14,703 bases of DNA from an uncultured Bacilli bacterium (GTDB taxonomy: Bacteria; Bacillota_I; Bacilli_A; RF39; UBA660), in the NCBI GenBank assembly GCA_947623645.1, contig CANQHK010000018.1, forward strand, positions 1 through 14,703, in the 5' to 3' direction. The notes below the pieces were generated by a model. The model saw nothing but the letters and a program-made list of their open reading frames with translations, had not been told where the DNA came from and did no database searches. Positions within the stretch are counted from its first letter, which is position 1. Each line of letters starts with the position of its first letter. Below are positions 13,792 to 14,703 of this stretch, piece by piece. Made by a program: the position numbers and the translations under genes.

Positions 13792-14533
13792 ATATTTTCT
13801 TTTCGGCATCAATTGTTTTTAATTTTCCGTTTTCATATACAAAGTTTTTCTCTGATAATTTTATAATTGCATTATATAATCCTGTTCCTTCTTTTTCAAA
13901 ATTATCGATGTCTTTTTCCCAAATTTTGTGCTTACCACTACCCTCAAATATGCTGATTCCTTCTTTACAATTTACGATTTCATTAATAATCTGTGGGAAT
14001 GTGTTGGAGGTATAGAGAGTTTCTTGATCTTTGTTTACCATAATGACATCTTCTGGAGGTAGTGTACTTCCTCGATCGGTTCTTGAAATGGTTATTTTGG
14101 CATCGGTTCCTACAAGATCAAAGGCTTCCTTTATTTTTTCTTCCATGAGTTTATCAGCAGAAGAAGTTAGACCTCTTATTTGATTTACAAGTTCCATTCT
14201 TTTTTCAATCTCTTGCTCGTCGCTGTGATTTTTATCTTTCATGAGTGTTTCATATTCTTCTTTTGCTATGGAATATTCTGCTAATTGTTCTGTAATTGGC
14301 TTTTCATTTTCATTTAAAATGGTTGCGAGTTCTTCTGGGGTTGTATTTACTCTTTCTATGTGTTTATGGATAGCATGTCCACCAATAGCAAGACTAATAC
14401 CAAGAGCAAGAAGACCTCCAACAGCAATTTCACGAAGAGTAATTCTATCGAGTATTTCTTCTTGGATGTAATCACTGATATATGTGATTTTTACTTTTAA
14501 TGTATCTTTTAAATCCATTAAATTTTCTTGCAC
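13790..14533 (-). CDS. Single-pass membrane-anchored protein of unknown function
   Basis: 247 residues; no family recognised. A short amphipathic, charged N-terminus (1-33) is followed by one membrane helix at about 34-54 ('IAVGGLLALGISLAIGGHAI'). A long Glu/Lys-rich region at ~65-135 looks helical or coiled-coil, and a mixed C-terminal domain (~143-247) contains 'ITISRTDRGSTLPPEDVIMV' and ends in charged residues. The helix is too far in and lacks a cleavage-like site for a clear signal peptide, so a membrane anchor is likelier; topology is open. The GTG at 14533 is taken as the start because AAAGGG lies ahead of it; the ATG at 14518 has no ribosome binding site. It has its own near-consensus promoter and terminator. 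A surface or envelope protein is the cautious guess. Confidence 0.78.
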   Translation of the reverse strand: MQENLMDLKDTLKVKITYISDYIQEEILDRITLREIAVGGLLALGISLAIGGHAIHKHIERVNTTPEELATILNENEKPITEQLAEYSIAKEEYETLMKDKNHSDEQEIEKRMELVNQIRGLTSSADKLMEEKIKEAFDLVGTDAKITISRTDRGSTLPPEDVIMVNKDQETLYTSNTFPQIINEIVNCKEGISIFEGSGKHKIWEKDIDNFEKEGTGLYNAIIKLSEKNFVYENGKLKTIDAEKKI

Positions 14534-14557
14534 TTTTATCCCTTTCTTTCTACCATA

Positions 14558-14586
14558 AGTATAATATAGGAGTAAAGATAAGTCAA
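14558..14586 (-). promoter_or_regulatory. Promoter of the membrane-anchored protein gene
   Basis: On the minus strand TTGACT (14586-14581), a 17-base spacer and TATACT (14563-14558), about 25 bases before the GTG start: a near-consensus vegetative promoter. Confidence 0.8.
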
Positions 14587-14656
14587 AAAAAACTCAAGAA
14601 TTTTCTTAAAAAAGATGTAAATATTGTAAAAAGTATTTTGTTTTTTTTACTTTTGA

Positions 14657-14664
14657 TATATAAT
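14657..14664 (+). promoter_or_regulatory. Probable -10 region of the gene at the right edge
   Basis: TATATAAT, preceded by TGA (an extended -10-like context), lies about 23 bases before the ATG at 14688. The upstream sequence is T-rich and no single -35 box stands out. Confidence 0.45.
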
Positions 14665-14687
14665 AAACGTCGAAAAAGGTGATGTAC

Positions 14688-14703
14688 ATGGCGAAGATTG
14701 TAG
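14688..14703 (+). CDS. Start of an unidentified gene cut by the right edge
   Basis: Only five codons are visible, reading M-A-K-I-V. The ATG follows AAAGGTGA (14675-14682) at a good distance and a probable -10 region lies upstream, so a real gene start is likely. An in-frame ATG two codons earlier (14682) overlaps the ribosome binding site. The product cannot be identified. Confidence 0.6.

Noticed and set aside
14241..14471. 76-codon plus-strand frame opposite the membrane-anchored protein
   Set aside because: Its hydrophobic, serine-rich translation is the complement of a Glu/Lys-rich region; no initiation signals are seen.
14500..14682. 60-codon plus-strand frame across the intergenic region before the right-edge gene
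   Set aside because: It runs through the promoters of both flanking genes in AT-rich DNA and lacks a ribosome binding site.

Overview
The window is AT-rich chromosomal DNA from a low-GC Gram-positive (Firmicutes-type) bacterium. It has strong AGGAGG-type ribosome binding sites, TTGACA/TATAAT-type promoters and U-tailed intrinsic terminators. A SleC-type spore cortex-lytic enzyme points to an endospore-former or a close relative of one. MurD and a FemABX transferase show that it makes peptidoglycan. Parts of EF-Tu (the 'DGDNTPII' stretch) recall Mollicutes-related Bacilli/Erysipelotrichia, but that placement is an impression, not a result.

Layout. 1-1522: a truncated leftward gene with an N-terminal peptidoglycan-binding domain, divergent from a sleC-like gene; together they look like a spore-wall or germination locus. 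1521-1988: a small PPC/DUF296 protein with its own promoter. 1998-6486: the streptomycin (str) operon rpsL-rpsG-fusA, with a structured leader, then tuf with its own promoter and a strong terminator. 6502-7719: an M29 metallo-aminopeptidase, convergent with a leftward FemABX-family transferase (7735-8994). 9022-9083: back-to-back promoters that drive the FemABX gene leftward and, rightward, an unknown small membrane protein, murD and eno; murD and eno overlap by 11 bases. 12125-12736: a leftward uncharacterised protein with a Cys/His/Asp pattern like papain- or transglutaminase-fold enzymes. 12935-13690: a short-chain dehydrogenase starting at TTG. 13790-14533: a leftward membrane-anchored orphan protein. 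14688 to the end: the first codons of another rightward gene.

How the genes work together. The translation genes (S12, S7, EF-G, EF-Tu) form one block. The FemABX and MurD genes share a divergent control region and act at two steps of peptidoglycan building: MurD adds D-Glu to the UDP-MurNAc-L-Ala precursor, and FemABX enzymes add bridge residues. Enolase is coupled to murD rather than to a glycolytic cluster. The str operon is separated from rpoBC on its left and from the S10 operon on its right.

There is no rRNA or tRNA gene, insertion sequence, phage gene, CRISPR array or attachment site that I can support, and no gene-free stretch longer than 300 bases. I did not find a convincing new multi-gene system. 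The best leads are sequence-level oddities: Ile in place of a near-invariant Pro in S12, Glu in place of the usual Lys in the MurD 'NDSKATN' motif, the rpsL leader structures, and three uncharacterised proteins.
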